A DNA stretch of 64,000 nucleotides, from NCBI GenBank assembly GCA_023423695.1, contig JAFAFA010000133.1, forward strand, positions 1 through 64,000. Reading direction: 5' to 3'. The DNA is from Pseudomonadota bacterium (lineage in GTDB: Bacteria > Pseudomonadota > Alphaproteobacteria > Azospirillales > Azospirillaceae). A program made the translations under genes and the position numbers. Every line of letters begins with the position of its first letter. The first letter of the stretch is position 1. Positions 8,903 to 17,009 of this stretch are shown in pieces. The notes under the pieces were generated by a model. That model ran no database searches. It had not been told where the DNA came from and saw nothing but the letters and a program-made list of their open reading frames with translations.

Positions 8903-9841
8903 TCACATCACGTAGAAGCGCGCCTTGACCGTCACCCCTTCCGCCCCGCGCAGGACGGTGCGGTTGCGGCCGCTGCGCTTGGCGAAGTAGAGCGCCTCGT
9001 CGGCCTGGGTCATCAGGTCGTTGACCGATCCGGTGTCCTGGACCAGACACATGCCGATGCTGACGGTGAAGCCGAAGCTGGCACCGGACCCTGTTTCCAC
9101 CATGAGCTCGGCGGTGGAGCGGCGGATCGCCTCGACCTGCGCAAGCGCCGCCTCCAGCTTGCCGGCGGGCAGACACAGGCAGAACTCCTCCCCGCCCAGC
9201 CGGCCGAGGAAGCCGCCGTCCGGCACCTGGGCGGCGCAATGGTCGGCGAAGCGCTTCAGCGCGAGGTCGCCGTTGGCATGGCCGTGGGTGTCGTTGACCG
9301 CCTTGAAATGGTCGATGTCGAACATGGCGACCGCCAGTGCGGTGCCGTCCTCCTTCGCGGCACGGTAGGCCTGCTCCAGCCTTTCCATGAAATGGCGGCG
9401 GTTCGCCACCCCGGTCAGGTAGTCGGTGTTCAGCATCTCCACCATCACCCGGTGCATGCGGGTGATGCGCTCGCCGGCCCGCACGCGGGCGCGCAGCATC
9501 GGCAGGTCGATGGGCTTGGCCAGGAACTCGTCGGCACCGGACTCGAAGGCCTCGACCCGCCGGGCGGTCTCGCTGTCGCCGGTCATCAGGATGGTGAAGG
9601 TGCGGTGCTGGTCGTCCGCCGCCCGGACATGCCAGCACAGTTCCATCCCCGTCATCACCGGCATTTCCAGGTCGGTGATGACGATGTGGACATCGTGGCT
9701 GCGGTAGAGGGCGAGCGCCTGCCCGCCATCCTTGGCAAGCAGAACCCGGTAACCGCTGGTTTCCAGCTCTTCCCGGATCAGTTCACGAAAGAAATTGGAA
9801 TCGTCGGCGACAAGAATAGTCGTTTCCACCGCAACACCCAT
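8903..9841 (-). CDS. Response regulator with GGDEF domain (diguanylate cyclase)
   Basis: Cytoplasmic protein of 313 aa predicted to make cyclic di-GMP. The receiver domain (residues 6-120) has DD at 13-14, phosphoacceptor Asp57 in ITDLEMP and Lys in LAKPID. The GGDEF domain (about 140-300) has FDIDHFKAVND and an intact active-site GGEEF at 216-220. The inhibitory I-site RxxD expected just upstream is not present; the equivalent residues read PDGG. ATG 9841 (MGVAVETT) is preferred because longer in-frame starts would run into the end of dnaA. It follows dnaA by 100 bp on the same strand. Confidence 0.87.
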   Translation of the reverse strand: MGVAVETTILVADDSNFFRELIREELETSGYRVLLAKDGGQALALYRSHDVHIVITDLEMPVMTGMELCWHVRAADDQHRTFTILMTGDSETARRVEAFESGADEFLAKPIDLPMLRARVRAGERITRMHRVMVEMLNTDYLTGVANRRHFMERLEQAYRAAKEDGTALAVAMFDIDHFKAVNDTHGHANGDLALKRFADHCAAQVPDGGFLGRLGGEEFCLCLPAGKLEAALAQVEAIRRSTAELMVETGSGASFGFTVSIGMCLVQDTGSVNDLMTQADEALYFAKRSGRNRTVLRGAEGVTVKARFYVM

Positions 9842-9941
9842 GCCGTCCGCGAAGAATTCGTGCGCGCGGACCTTAGCAGGTTCCATGCCGCAATGGGATA
9901 GCGGCGTGTCAGAACAGAGCGACCGCCGATTCGAATCGCTC

Positions 9942-11474
9942 TCAGCTTTCGAGCATCCGGCGCAGCAGTTCCACGTCTTCGGCGAAGGATGGGTCGGTGG
10001 CACGCAGCTCGTCCACCTTCTTGACCGCGTGCATGACCGTGGTGTGGTCGCGGCCGCCGAACTTGCGGCCGATCTCCGGCAGGGAGCGGGCGGTCAGCTG
10101 CTTGGCCAGATACATGGCGATCTGGCGCGGACGGGCCACCGCGCGGGCGCGGCGGGCGGAATGCATGTCGGCGACGCGGATGTTGTAATGCTCCGCCACC
10201 CGCTTCTGGATCTCGTCGATGGTGACGCGGCGGTCGTTGGCGCGCAGCAGGTCGTGCAGCACCTCCTGCGTCGTCTCCAGCGAGATGGAGCGGCCGACCA
10301 GCTCGGCATGGGCGACGATGCGGTTCAGCGCCCCTTCCAGCTCGCGCACGTTGGACGTGATCTTGTGGGCCAGGAATTCCAGAACCTTCAGCGGGATGGT
10401 GGCCTGGAGCGCGTCGGCCTTGGCCTGGAGGATGCCCAGCCGCAGCTCGTAGGTGGTCGGGTGGATGTCGGCGACCAGCCCCCAGCCCAGACGGGAGCGC
10501 AGCCGCTCCTCCATGCCTTCCAGGTCGGACGGGCTCTTGTCGGCAGAGATGATGACCTGCCGGTTCTGGTCGACCAGCGCGTTGAAGGTGTGGAAGAACT
10601 CCTCCTGCGTGGAGTCCTTGCCGCTGATGAATTGGACATCGTCGATCATCAGCACGTCGACCGAGCGGAACTGCTGCTTGAAGGCCATCGTGTCCTTGAA
10701 GCGCAGCGCCCGGATGAACTGGTACATGAACTTCTCGGCCGACAGGTACAGCACCTTGCGGTTCGGGTCGTTCTTGCGGATCTGCCAAGCCAGCGCGTGC
10801 ATCAGGTGGGTCTTGCCCAACCCCACCCCGCCATAGAGGAACAGCGGGTTGAAGGTCACGGTGGTGGCGTCGGCGACGCGCCGGGCGGCCGCATGGGCCA
10901 GCTCGTTCGGCTTGCCGACGACGAAATTCTCGAAGGTGAAGCGCGGGTCGAGCGCGGCGGACAGGTCGGACCGGTCCTCCAGAATCGCCGGGACGGCGTT
11001 CGGCGACTCGTCCGACGCCCCGCCATAGGAGGCCGAGGTGTAGACGGTCGACGGTGCCGATTCGGCGGAGAAACCGCCATCGGCCGGGCGCGGGGGCGGT
11101 GCCGGACGGGGCGCCGGGCGCAACTCTGCGAAACGGGAGTCCTGGGCACGCGGCGCCGGAGGGGCGCGGTCGTCGCCGTTGTCGTCGTTGTCGGCGACCA
11201 GAGCCGCCGGGGGATTGGTGGAGGCGACGATCACATCGATCGACTGCACTTCCGGATTCTCGCCGGACCAGAGGGCGCGGATGCGGTCGGCATAGTGGGT
11301 CAGCACCCAGTCGCGCATGAATCGCGTGGGCACGACGATGCACACCTCGCCGCCGACAAGGCTGGCGACGGACAGCGGCTGAAGCCAGCTCCGGTAGGCG
11401 ATCTCGCCCACCTCTTCCTTCAGGCGTCCGCGAATGCGCGCCCACTGCTGATCCAACGACACGCCGACCGACAT
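9942..11474 (-). CDS. dnaA: Chromosomal replication initiator DnaA
   Basis: AAA+ initiator of 510 aa that binds DnaA boxes and opens oriC. Domain I is about 1-85 (WARIRGRLKEEVGEIAYRSW). Domain II is a Pro/Ala-rich linker (about 95-170) with a DNDDNGDD acidic patch. Domain III has Walker A GGVGLGKT near 215-222 and Walker B LMIDDVQFI near 275-283. Domain IV carries the DNA-binding signature GGRDHTTVMHAVKKV. Length and domain order are normal. rpsT lies upstream on the same strand. dnaN, recF and gyrB, often adjacent to dnaA in bacteria, are 30 kb away on the opposite strand. Confidence 0.98.
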   Translation of the reverse strand: MSVGVSLDQQWARIRGRLKEEVGEIAYRSWLQPLSVASLVGGEVCIVVPTRFMRDWVLTHYADRIRALWSGENPEVQSIDVIVASTNPPAALVADNDDNGDDRAPPAPRAQDSRFAELRPAPRPAPPPRPADGGFSAESAPSTVYTSASYGGASDESPNAVPAILEDRSDLSAALDPRFTFENFVVGKPNELAHAAARRVADATTVTFNPLFLYGGVGLGKTHLMHALAWQIRKNDPNRKVLYLSAEKFMYQFIRALRFKDTMAFKQQFRSVDVLMIDDVQFISGKDSTQEEFFHTFNALVDQNRQVIISADKSPSDLEGMEERLRSRLGWGLVADIHPTTYELRLGILQAKADALQATIPLKVLEFLAHKITSNVRELEGALNRIVAHAELVGRSISLETTQEVLHDLLRANDRRVTIDEIQKRVAEHYNIRVADMHSARRARAVARPRQIAMYLAKQLTARSLPEIGRKFGGRDHTTVMHAVKKVDELRATDPSFAEDVELLRRMLES

Positions 11475-12026
11475 GCTCCCTTACTCCCGCTCCTTCCCCC
11501 CGGCCAGCCCCCACCGCCGAGGCGGCGCGGGATCGACCCCGCGACCGGAACCGCCGCGCACCACAGCCGGCCACACCGATGGTGTGCCCGCCGACTGGTG
11601 CCCCGGCCGCCCGCCTGGTCCCGCCCGTATGTGTACAGGCAGGGTTGACCCCGAACGGAACATTATACCCAAAACGCACACGCATGAGTCGACGGGATTG
11701 TAAATCCCGCCTCAAGCGCGACAGCTTGTAAGTAAAAGAAGATCGTGCGATCGACCGGGACTCAACAAGCCCTGATCCGGCGTAAGACCTTCAGTATTTC
11801 ACTTCTGTGTTCGGCCGGCCACAGAGTGTTGCATCACCCCATTTCGCCCCGCCGAATTGGAGCAAAAGTCTAACCATACCAACGAAATCTGGCAATGGGA
11901 CAGATGGCGAACGGCCTAAAAAGATAAAAATCATCACTCTGACCACAAGGCCGATCTCGAATCTCATAAGCATGCCCAACAACAAACTAAGACAATCGTC
12001 GAGTACCCATACATTTACTTTAAACG
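11475..12026. other. dnaA upstream intergenic region
   Basis: Between the dnaA start and the rpsT terminator. The part beyond about 11880 is visibly A/T-rich for this genome (for example ctaaaaagataaaaatcatc near 11917). It must hold the dnaA promoter, but I cannot place a -35/-10 pair with confidence. I found no TTATNCACA match, so I do not call it an origin. No convincing protein-coding frame was found. Confidence 0.5.
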
Positions 12027-12064
12027 CAAAAAGCCGCGCCCCGAGTCACGGGCGCGGCTTTTTG
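12027..12064 (-). terminator. Rho-independent terminator of rpsT
   Basis: Perfect 15-bp stem (caaaaagccgcgccc with gggcgcggctttttg) and an 8-base loop. Read on the minus strand it ends in five T residues, 22 bp after the rpsT stop. It separates rpsT transcription from dnaA. Confidence 0.93.
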
Positions 12065-12086
12065 AAACCAGCGGATGAAAGCTCTA

Positions 12087-12347
12087 TCAGAGAGCCTTGA
12101 TCGCAGCCGACAGACGCGACAGCTTGCGCGACACGGTGTTCTTGTGCAGCACGCCCTTGGAGACGCCGCGCATCAGCTCCGGCTGAGCGGACTTGAACGC
12201 GTCGGCGGCGGCGGACTTGTCGCCGCTCTGGATCGCGCCCTCGACCTTCTTCACGAAGGAACGGATGCGGCTGATGCGGGCACGGTTGACTTCCGTGCGA
12301 CGCTCGGTCTGACGAATGCGCTTTTCAGCGGACTTATGATTGGCCAT
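12087..12347 (-). CDS. rpsT: 30S ribosomal protein S20
   Basis: 86-aa basic protein of the small ribosomal subunit, binding 16S rRNA. The full family pattern is present: MANHKSAEKRIRQTERRTEVN at the start, SRIRSFVKKVE in the middle and GVLHKNTVSRKLSRLSAAIK at the end. Shine-Dalgarno ggag precedes ATG 12347. It has its own strong terminator. The order mutM / enoyl-CoA hydratase / rpsT / dnaA is common in alphaproteobacteria. Confidence 0.98.
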   Translation of the reverse strand: MANHKSAEKRIRQTERRTEVNRARISRIRSFVKKVEGAIQSGDKSAAADAFKSAQPELMRGVSKGVLHKNTVSRKLSRLSAAIKAL

Positions 12348-12542
12348 GGAAACCCTACTCCGAACGACACGGCTGTCGTGATGCGAGCGCGCCTTATACG
12401 CGGCAGCGCACCCCGAGTCAAGGCACGGACGCCCAATGATTTTGACTAATCGTACTCAGACGACATCTTGATGGGATCTGGTCCATCCCCCGCAAGATGC
12501 AGGGGACGGCCCAGGCGGCAGAGTCGAAGGGCGGTCGACGAC

Positions 12543-13319
12543 TCAGCGGTTCTTCCAGCCGGCTTGGCGCTTCTCGGCGAAGGCGGCCATGCCTTCCTTC
12601 TGGTCTTCGGTGGCGAAGGTCGAATGGAACAGGCGGCGCTCGAAACGGATGCCTTCGGCCAGGGTCGATTCATAGGCGACGTTGACCGCCTCCTTCGCCA
12701 TGGCGATGACCGGCTGCGACAGCGAGGCGATCTTGGTGGCGACCTTCACCGCTTCCTCCACCAGCTCGGCGGCCGGGACGATGCGGGAGACGAGGCCGCA
12801 GCGCTCGGCCTCGGCGGCGTCGATCATGCGGCCGGTCAGGACCATCTCCATCGCCTTGGACTTACCGACGAAGCGGGTCAGGCGCTGGGTGCCGCCGGCG
12901 CCGGGGATGGTGCCGATGGTGACCTCCGGCTGGCCGAACTTGGCGGTGTCGGCCGCCAGGATGAAGTCGGCCATCATCGCCAGTTCGCAGCCGCCGCCCA
13001 GCGCGAAGCCGGCGACCGCGGCGATGGTCGGCTTGCGGCACTTGGCCAGCCGCTCCCACTTCGCGGTGATGAAGTTGGAATTGTAGACATCCATATAAGA
13101 GAAGCCGGCCATCTCCTTGATGTCGGCGCCGGCGGCGAAGGCGCGCTCCGACCCGGTGACGACGATGGCGCCGATGGCGCTGTCGGCCTCGAAGGCGTCC
13201 AGCGCCTGGCCCAGCTCGGTCACCAGCTGGTCGCACAGCGCGTTCAGCGCCTTCGGACGGTTGAGCGTGATCAGGCCGACCGGGCCGCGGGTCTCGACGA
13301 GGATGGTTTCATACGACAT
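12543..13319 (-). CDS. Enoyl-CoA hydratase (crotonase family)
   Basis: 258-aa crotonase-fold enzyme predicted to hydrate trans-2-enoyl-CoA in fatty-acid or amino-acid breakdown. The oxyanion-hole segment AFAAGADIKEMA is near 64-75. The catalytic Glu regions are ALGGGCELAMMADFI near 107-121 and FGQPEVTIGTIPGAGGTQRL near 128-147; both crotonase glutamates are present. The length matches short-chain enoyl-CoA hydratases. The exact substrate cannot be assigned. It lies 195 bp upstream of rpsT on the same strand. Confidence 0.92.
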   Translation of the reverse strand: MSYETILVETRGPVGLITLNRPKALNALCDQLVTELGQALDAFEADSAIGAIVVTGSERAFAAGADIKEMAGFSYMDVYNSNFITAKWERLAKCRKPTIAAVAGFALGGGCELAMMADFILAADTAKFGQPEVTIGTIPGAGGTQRLTRFVGKSKAMEMVLTGRMIDAAEAERCGLVSRIVPAAELVEEAVKVATKIASLSQPVIAMAKEAVNVAYESTLAEGIRFERRLFHSTFATEDQKEGMAAFAEKRQAGWKNR

Positions 13320-13425
13320 GGCTGCAGCACTCTCCCGATAGGGCGAGCCCGGTTGCTTCCGGGGCTCGTCGTTGTGTAGGGGTATCGACCTGGAATTTGC
13401 GCGAGTATGGCGGGTGTTCCCGCCG

Positions 13426-13857
13426 TCAGCGCGGCGTCAAAGTGAAGCGGACGGCGGTTGCGCCCCGGAGTTTGGCCTGTTGGGGGAATTCCAGCCGCAG
13501 CTCCTCGCCCTCGCGGACGAAGACCCGGTCGGATGCCCGACGCCAGCCCAGCTGTGGCAGGGTCTGGTCGTAGAAGGCCAGCACCGCCTGGCGCGGCACC
13601 TCCCCCGACAGCACGGCCTGGACGATCCGCCCGCCCGGCTTGTCGAAGACCAGCGGCTCCGATTCGGCGGTCGCCAGCCCGGGCATCACCGGAACGTCGG
13701 TGAAGCCGGGGACGAACGGCCCGGAGTCGGCAGCGACCAGTTGGGCGGCGAATGCCGGAGGAATGGGAACGAGGAAGCTCCCCAGGCCCGCGACCGCGGG
13801 GCCGGCAAGGAGGAAAGCGGCGGACGCCGCCCGGAGCATGGCCGGTAGAGCCGTCAT
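13426..13857 (-). CDS. Small secreted hypothetical protein
   Basis: 143-aa protein of no recognised named family. The N-terminus has a hydrophobic export segment (AASAAFLLAGPAVAGLGSFLV) and a possible cleavage after PPAFA. The mature part begins with a low-complexity stretch ending VMPGLATAESEPLVFDKPGGRIVQAVLSG. It then has a conserved-looking block (VLAFYDQTLPQLGWRRASD), the pattern of small periplasmic proteins with a YDxTLPxLGW motif found near mutM in alphaproteobacteria. It ends 12 bp after the mutM stop region on the same strand, so it is probably co-transcribed with mutM. Role unknown. Confidence 0.75.
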   Translation of the reverse strand: MTALPAMLRAASAAFLLAGPAVAGLGSFLVPIPPAFAAQLVAADSGPFVPGFTDVPVMPGLATAESEPLVFDKPGGRIVQAVLSGEVPRQAVLAFYDQTLPQLGWRRASDRVFVREGEELRLEFPQQAKLRGATAVRFTLTPR

Positions 13858-13869
13858 GCCCCAGCTATA

Positions 13870-14712
13870 TCACCGTTGGCGCGCCGCACAAAAGAAAGTC
13901 GAGCGGCCTGACTGTACAATCCGCTGAACGCCCCCCGTCCGGGAGCGGTCGCAGTCGCAATCGGGGCAGCCCTCCCCCTCCCGGTCGTAGACGGCGAACT
14001 GGTGCTGGAAATAGCCCAGCTCTCCCGACGCCTGCCGGTAGTCGCGCAAGGAGGAGCCGCCGGCGGCGATCGCCCGCTCCAGCACCTCGCGCACCGCGAC
14101 GGCGAGGCGGTCGACCTCCCCGGCCGTCAGACTGGCGGCGCTGCGGGTGGGCAGGATGCCGGACTGGAACAGCGCCTCCGACACATAGATGTTGCCGAGA
14201 CCGGCGACGACGCTCTGGTCCAGCAGGGCGGCCTTGATCGGCGTCATCTTGCCGGCCAGACGGCGGGCGAGTTCCGGGCCGGAGAATTCGTTGCCGAGAG
14301 GCTCCGGTCCCAGGTTGCGCAGCATCGGATGGTCACCCAGCGCGTCCGCGACCGTCAGGTCCATCAGGCCGAAGCGGCGGGCGTCGTTGAAGGTGACGAC
14401 GGTGCCGGCATCGGTCTCGAACACCACATGGTCGTGCTTGTCGAAGGCGTCGGGCCGTTCCGGGGCGATGATCATCCGCCCGGACATGCCGAGATGGGCG
14501 ATCAGCACGCCGCCGTCATCCAGATGCATCAGGATGTATTTGGCCCGCCGTCGCACCGACTCGACGCGCCGGCCGGTCAGCCTTTCGCAGAAGCGCGGTG
14601 GGAAGGGGGTGCGCAGGTTCGGCCGCCGCTGTTCCACACGGACCAGCCGCCGGCCTTCGAGATGCGGGGCGAGGCCCCGGCACACCGTCTCGACTTCGGG
14701 AAGTTCAGGCAT
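13870..14712 (-). CDS. mutM: Formamidopyrimidine-DNA glycosylase (Fpg/MutM)
   Basis: 280-aa base-excision repair enzyme that removes 8-oxoguanine. The N-terminal PELPEVETV gives the catalytic Pro2 and Glu3. Lys in RRAKYIL, the H2TH region (LLDQSVVAGLGNIYVSEALF) and the zinc-finger segment (GCPDCDCDRSRTGG then RSTFFC) follow. The last zinc ligand is odd: the family ends CxxCQ, but here the sequence is CAARQR, with Arg (cgc) in place of the fourth Cys (tgc), one transition away. An extra Cys (CPDCDC) near the first pair might compensate. The rest of the protein is intact. Confidence 0.95.
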   Translation of the reverse strand: MPELPEVETVCRGLAPHLEGRRLVRVEQRRPNLRTPFPPRFCERLTGRRVESVRRRAKYILMHLDDGGVLIAHLGMSGRMIIAPERPDAFDKHDHVVFETDAGTVVTFNDARRFGLMDLTVADALGDHPMLRNLGPEPLGNEFSGPELARRLAGKMTPIKAALLDQSVVAGLGNIYVSEALFQSGILPTRSAASLTAGEVDRLAVAVREVLERAIAAGGSSLRDYRQASGELGYFQHQFAVYDREGEGCPDCDCDRSRTGGVQRIVQSGRSTFFCAARQR

Positions 14713-14783
14713 CGGCAGAGTGTGGGGTGGGAGGGACGGAAGTTAAAGCCCGGAGAGCTGGGCCAGAGAAAACTGGAAGAGAG

Positions 14784-15740
14784 TCACCTATACTCCTTGA
14801 ACCGCTCTGTCGCCTGGATCAGCGCGGCGCGGATGCCGGGTTCCATGGCGGAGTGGCCGGCGTCGGGGACGACGCGGTAGTCGGCTTCGGGCCAGGCGCG
14901 GTGCAGCGCGTCGGCGGAGATCACCGGGCAGACGATGTCGTAGCGGCCCTGGACGATCACCCCCGGCAGATGGCGGATGCGGGAAACGTCGCGCAGCAGC
15001 TTGTCTTCCGGCGTGAAGCGGTTGGAGCGGAAGTAATGCGCCTCGATCCGCGCCAGCCCCAGGGCGTGGCGGTCCTCGCCGCTGGCGGCGATCAGGTCGG
15101 GCGACGGCAGCAGGGCGGAGCAGCTGCCCTCATAGATGCTCCACACCCGGGCAGCGGCCATGCGCACCATCGGGTCGGGCGAGTCGAGCCGCTTCCAATA
15201 GGCCTCCAGCAGGTCGCCGCGCTCGTCTTCCGGGATGTGGCCGGCGAAGGCGGCCCAGGCTTCGGGAAAGAGGACGCGCATGGAATAGAGGAACCAGTCG
15301 ATCTCGCTCTTCCGCATCAGGAAGATGCCGCGCAGGATCAGGCCCAGACAGCGCTCCGGATGGGTCTGCGCGTAGGCCAGCGCCAGCGTCGAGCCCCAGG
15401 AGCCGCCGAACAGGTGCCAGCGCTCGATCCCCAGATGCCGGCGCAGCGTCTCGATGTCCTCGACCAGCCGTTCGGTGGTGTTCTCGCGCGTCTCGCCCAG
15501 GGGCGTGGAGCGGCCGGCGCCGCGCTGGTCCATCACGACGATGCGGTAATGGGCGGGATCGAAGAAGCGGCGGTGGGTGGGCGAGGCCCCGGCCCCCGGC
15601 CCGCCATGCAGGAACATCACCGGCACGCCGCGCGGGTTGCCCGCCTGCTCCCAATAGACCGTGTGGATCCCGTCGACGGCGAGCGTGCCGGTCTGGAACG
15701 GGTCGATGGGCGGATAGAAGTCGCTGCGGGGCATGGCCAT
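14784..15740 (-). CDS. pip: Proline iminopeptidase
   Basis: 318-aa alpha/beta-hydrolase of peptidase family S33 that removes N-terminal proline from peptides. Oxyanion motif HGGPGAG is near 49-55, DQRGAGRS near 74-81, and nucleophile Ser in GGSWGSTLAL near 114-123. The acid is in GRYDIVCP and the His in PDAGHSAMEPG. The N-terminus DFYPPIDPFQTGTL is typical of the family. ATG 15740 (or 15734) gives the normal length; an earlier in-frame start at 15842 adds an unrelated basic leader. It is monocistronic or follows the luxR-type gene. Confidence 0.93.
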   Translation of the reverse strand: MAMPRSDFYPPIDPFQTGTLAVDGIHTVYWEQAGNPRGVPVMFLHGGPGAGASPTHRRFFDPAHYRIVVMDQRGAGRSTPLGETRENTTERLVEDIETLRRHLGIERWHLFGGSWGSTLALAYAQTHPERCLGLILRGIFLMRKSEIDWFLYSMRVLFPEAWAAFAGHIPEDERGDLLEAYWKRLDSPDPMVRMAAARVWSIYEGSCSALLPSPDLIAASGEDRHALGLARIEAHYFRSNRFTPEDKLLRDVSRIRHLPGVIVQGRYDIVCPVISADALHRAWPEADYRVVPDAGHSAMEPGIRAALIQATERFKEYR

Positions 15741-15857
15741 GCATCCAGTGGTGCGGACCACAAGTGTAGAGGAGCCACCGGGGCTTGCGCCAGAGCGACG
15801 AAGTCGCGAAACGACAAACGCCGCCTGGAAGCGCCTGCTCATGCCGGTAGCCGCAGC

Positions 15858-16637
15858 TTACGGCGCGATCAGCCCCAAAGAGATGGCCCGCGTGACGGCA
15901 TGGGTCTTGGTGTGGACGGACAGCTTCCGCATCACGTTCTTGACGTGGAAATTCACCGTATTCTCGCTGATTCCGAGGATGATGCCCACCTCGGCCGCGG
16001 TCTTTCCTTGCGCTCCCCAGGACAGGCAGTCGCGTTCACGCGCGGACAGGGTCGGCGCCTCGCCCGCGGATTTGGTGTTCCCGCTTCCCCGGATCACCGC
16101 CACGCGGTCGTTGCAGCAGTGGATGAACATCTGCAGCGACAGCCGCGCATCCGCGACGAGACGTTCGAACTCTTCCCTCGACTCCGACCAGAACATGGTC
16201 GTCAGGGAGGAGACGGGGGAGCCGTCCGCTGAAACGCCATGGAACGGAAGGGTCAGACCGTTCTGGTAGCCGTGGTCCAAGGCAAAGCCCATCACGGCAT
16301 TGGCATCCTGCCCGGCCTCGAAACGCACCTCGCGGGCCTGCCTTTGCATCAACTCGCTCCAGGAGAAGGCCAGATTGGTACGCCGCACCTCGTGGGCAAC
16401 CGGATCGATCTCGTACATGCGCTGGGCGGCGTAGTCGGCAATGAAGTCCGCCCGTGCAGTCGTCAGGTAATAAGGCGTGATTTCCGTCCTGGTCCCGGTG
16501 GAGATCATGCGGACATCAAGAAAACTGATGCCGGAAAAGCCGAGATTCCGCGCCACACCGTCCATAAGGTGAACTACATCTTCAGCGGTTCCGCAAGAAT
16601 CAAGCAATCCCAGAGTGTCAAGAAAATCTGTCCGCAT
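15858..16637 (-). CDS. LuxR-family orphan regulator (autoinducer-binding + HTH)
   Basis: 259-aa transcription factor. The N-terminal autoinducer-binding domain (about 10-165) shows YEIDPVAHEV, NLAFSWSEL and GYQNGLTLPFHG. In TraR numbering Asp70, Pro71, Tyr61 and Trp85 appear to be kept, but Trp57 is Phe (ADFIADY). The C-terminal LuxR HTH (about 190-255) has LSARERDCLSWGAQGKTAAE and SENTVNFHVKNVMRKL. ATG 16637 has Shine-Dalgarno AGGA about 10 bases upstream; a TTG at 16655 is an alternative. No luxI synthase is in the window, so it is a solo regulator. A lux-box-like palindrome lies 54 bp upstream, suggesting autoregulation and control of the divergent M48 genes. Confidence 0.88.
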   Translation of the reverse strand: MRTDFLDTLGLLDSCGTAEDVVHLMDGVARNLGFSGISFLDVRMISTGTRTEITPYYLTTARADFIADYAAQRMYEIDPVAHEVRRTNLAFSWSELMQRQAREVRFEAGQDANAVMGFALDHGYQNGLTLPFHGVSADGSPVSSLTTMFWSESREEFERLVADARLSLQMFIHCCNDRVAVIRGSGNTKSAGEAPTLSARERDCLSWGAQGKTAAEVGIILGISENTVNFHVKNVMRKLSVHTKTHAVTRAISLGLIAP

Positions 16638-16690
16638 TCGTCGAATATTCCTCAAGGCTTCGGCGACGCCATCTTCCCTACCAGGGATCC

Positions 16691-16706
16691 CTACCAGATC
16701 TGGTAG
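16691..16706. promoter_or_regulatory. Lux-box-like perfect palindrome
   Basis: ctaccagatctggtag is a perfect 16-bp dyad. Its core CCAGATCTGG resembles the centre of LuxR/LasR/TraR operators. A direct repeat of the left half, ccctaccag, occurs at 16676-16684 and again at 16689-16697, with an agggatccct palindrome between. It lies in the 372-bp divergent region between the LuxR gene (start 16637) and the M48 gene (start 17010). Binding is inferred from sequence and position. The rest of the region (16710-17005) is A/T-rich; I found no gene there. Confidence 0.65.
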
Positions 16707-17009
16707 TCGCGGCTCACATCAAAAGAACGTAAAAAGCGCGCGAGTTTTTGCCGCAGCCGCTTCTGGATACCGCAAGCCGCGTCCGACGCGGTCTGGTGTT
16801 CTTCGCGGATGACGTCAAAGCAAAATCAAAGAGCGATCAGTAAAAGCATATTCTCTTTATTCCGTTATCACCTCGTTCGCCGTCCAGGTGAAAAGGATGC
16901 ATATTTATATTCTCTAACAACCAAAAGATGGGAAACCGATCACGCTGCAGGGGCATTCCGACGCAAGGCCTCCCAAGCGGAGATTGGATCTGGAAAAAGG
17001 AAAACCCGC

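Noticed and set aside
11475..12026. Origin of replication directly upstream of dnaA
   Set aside because: No TTATNCACA-type boxes were found in this interval. A/T-richness alone is not enough.
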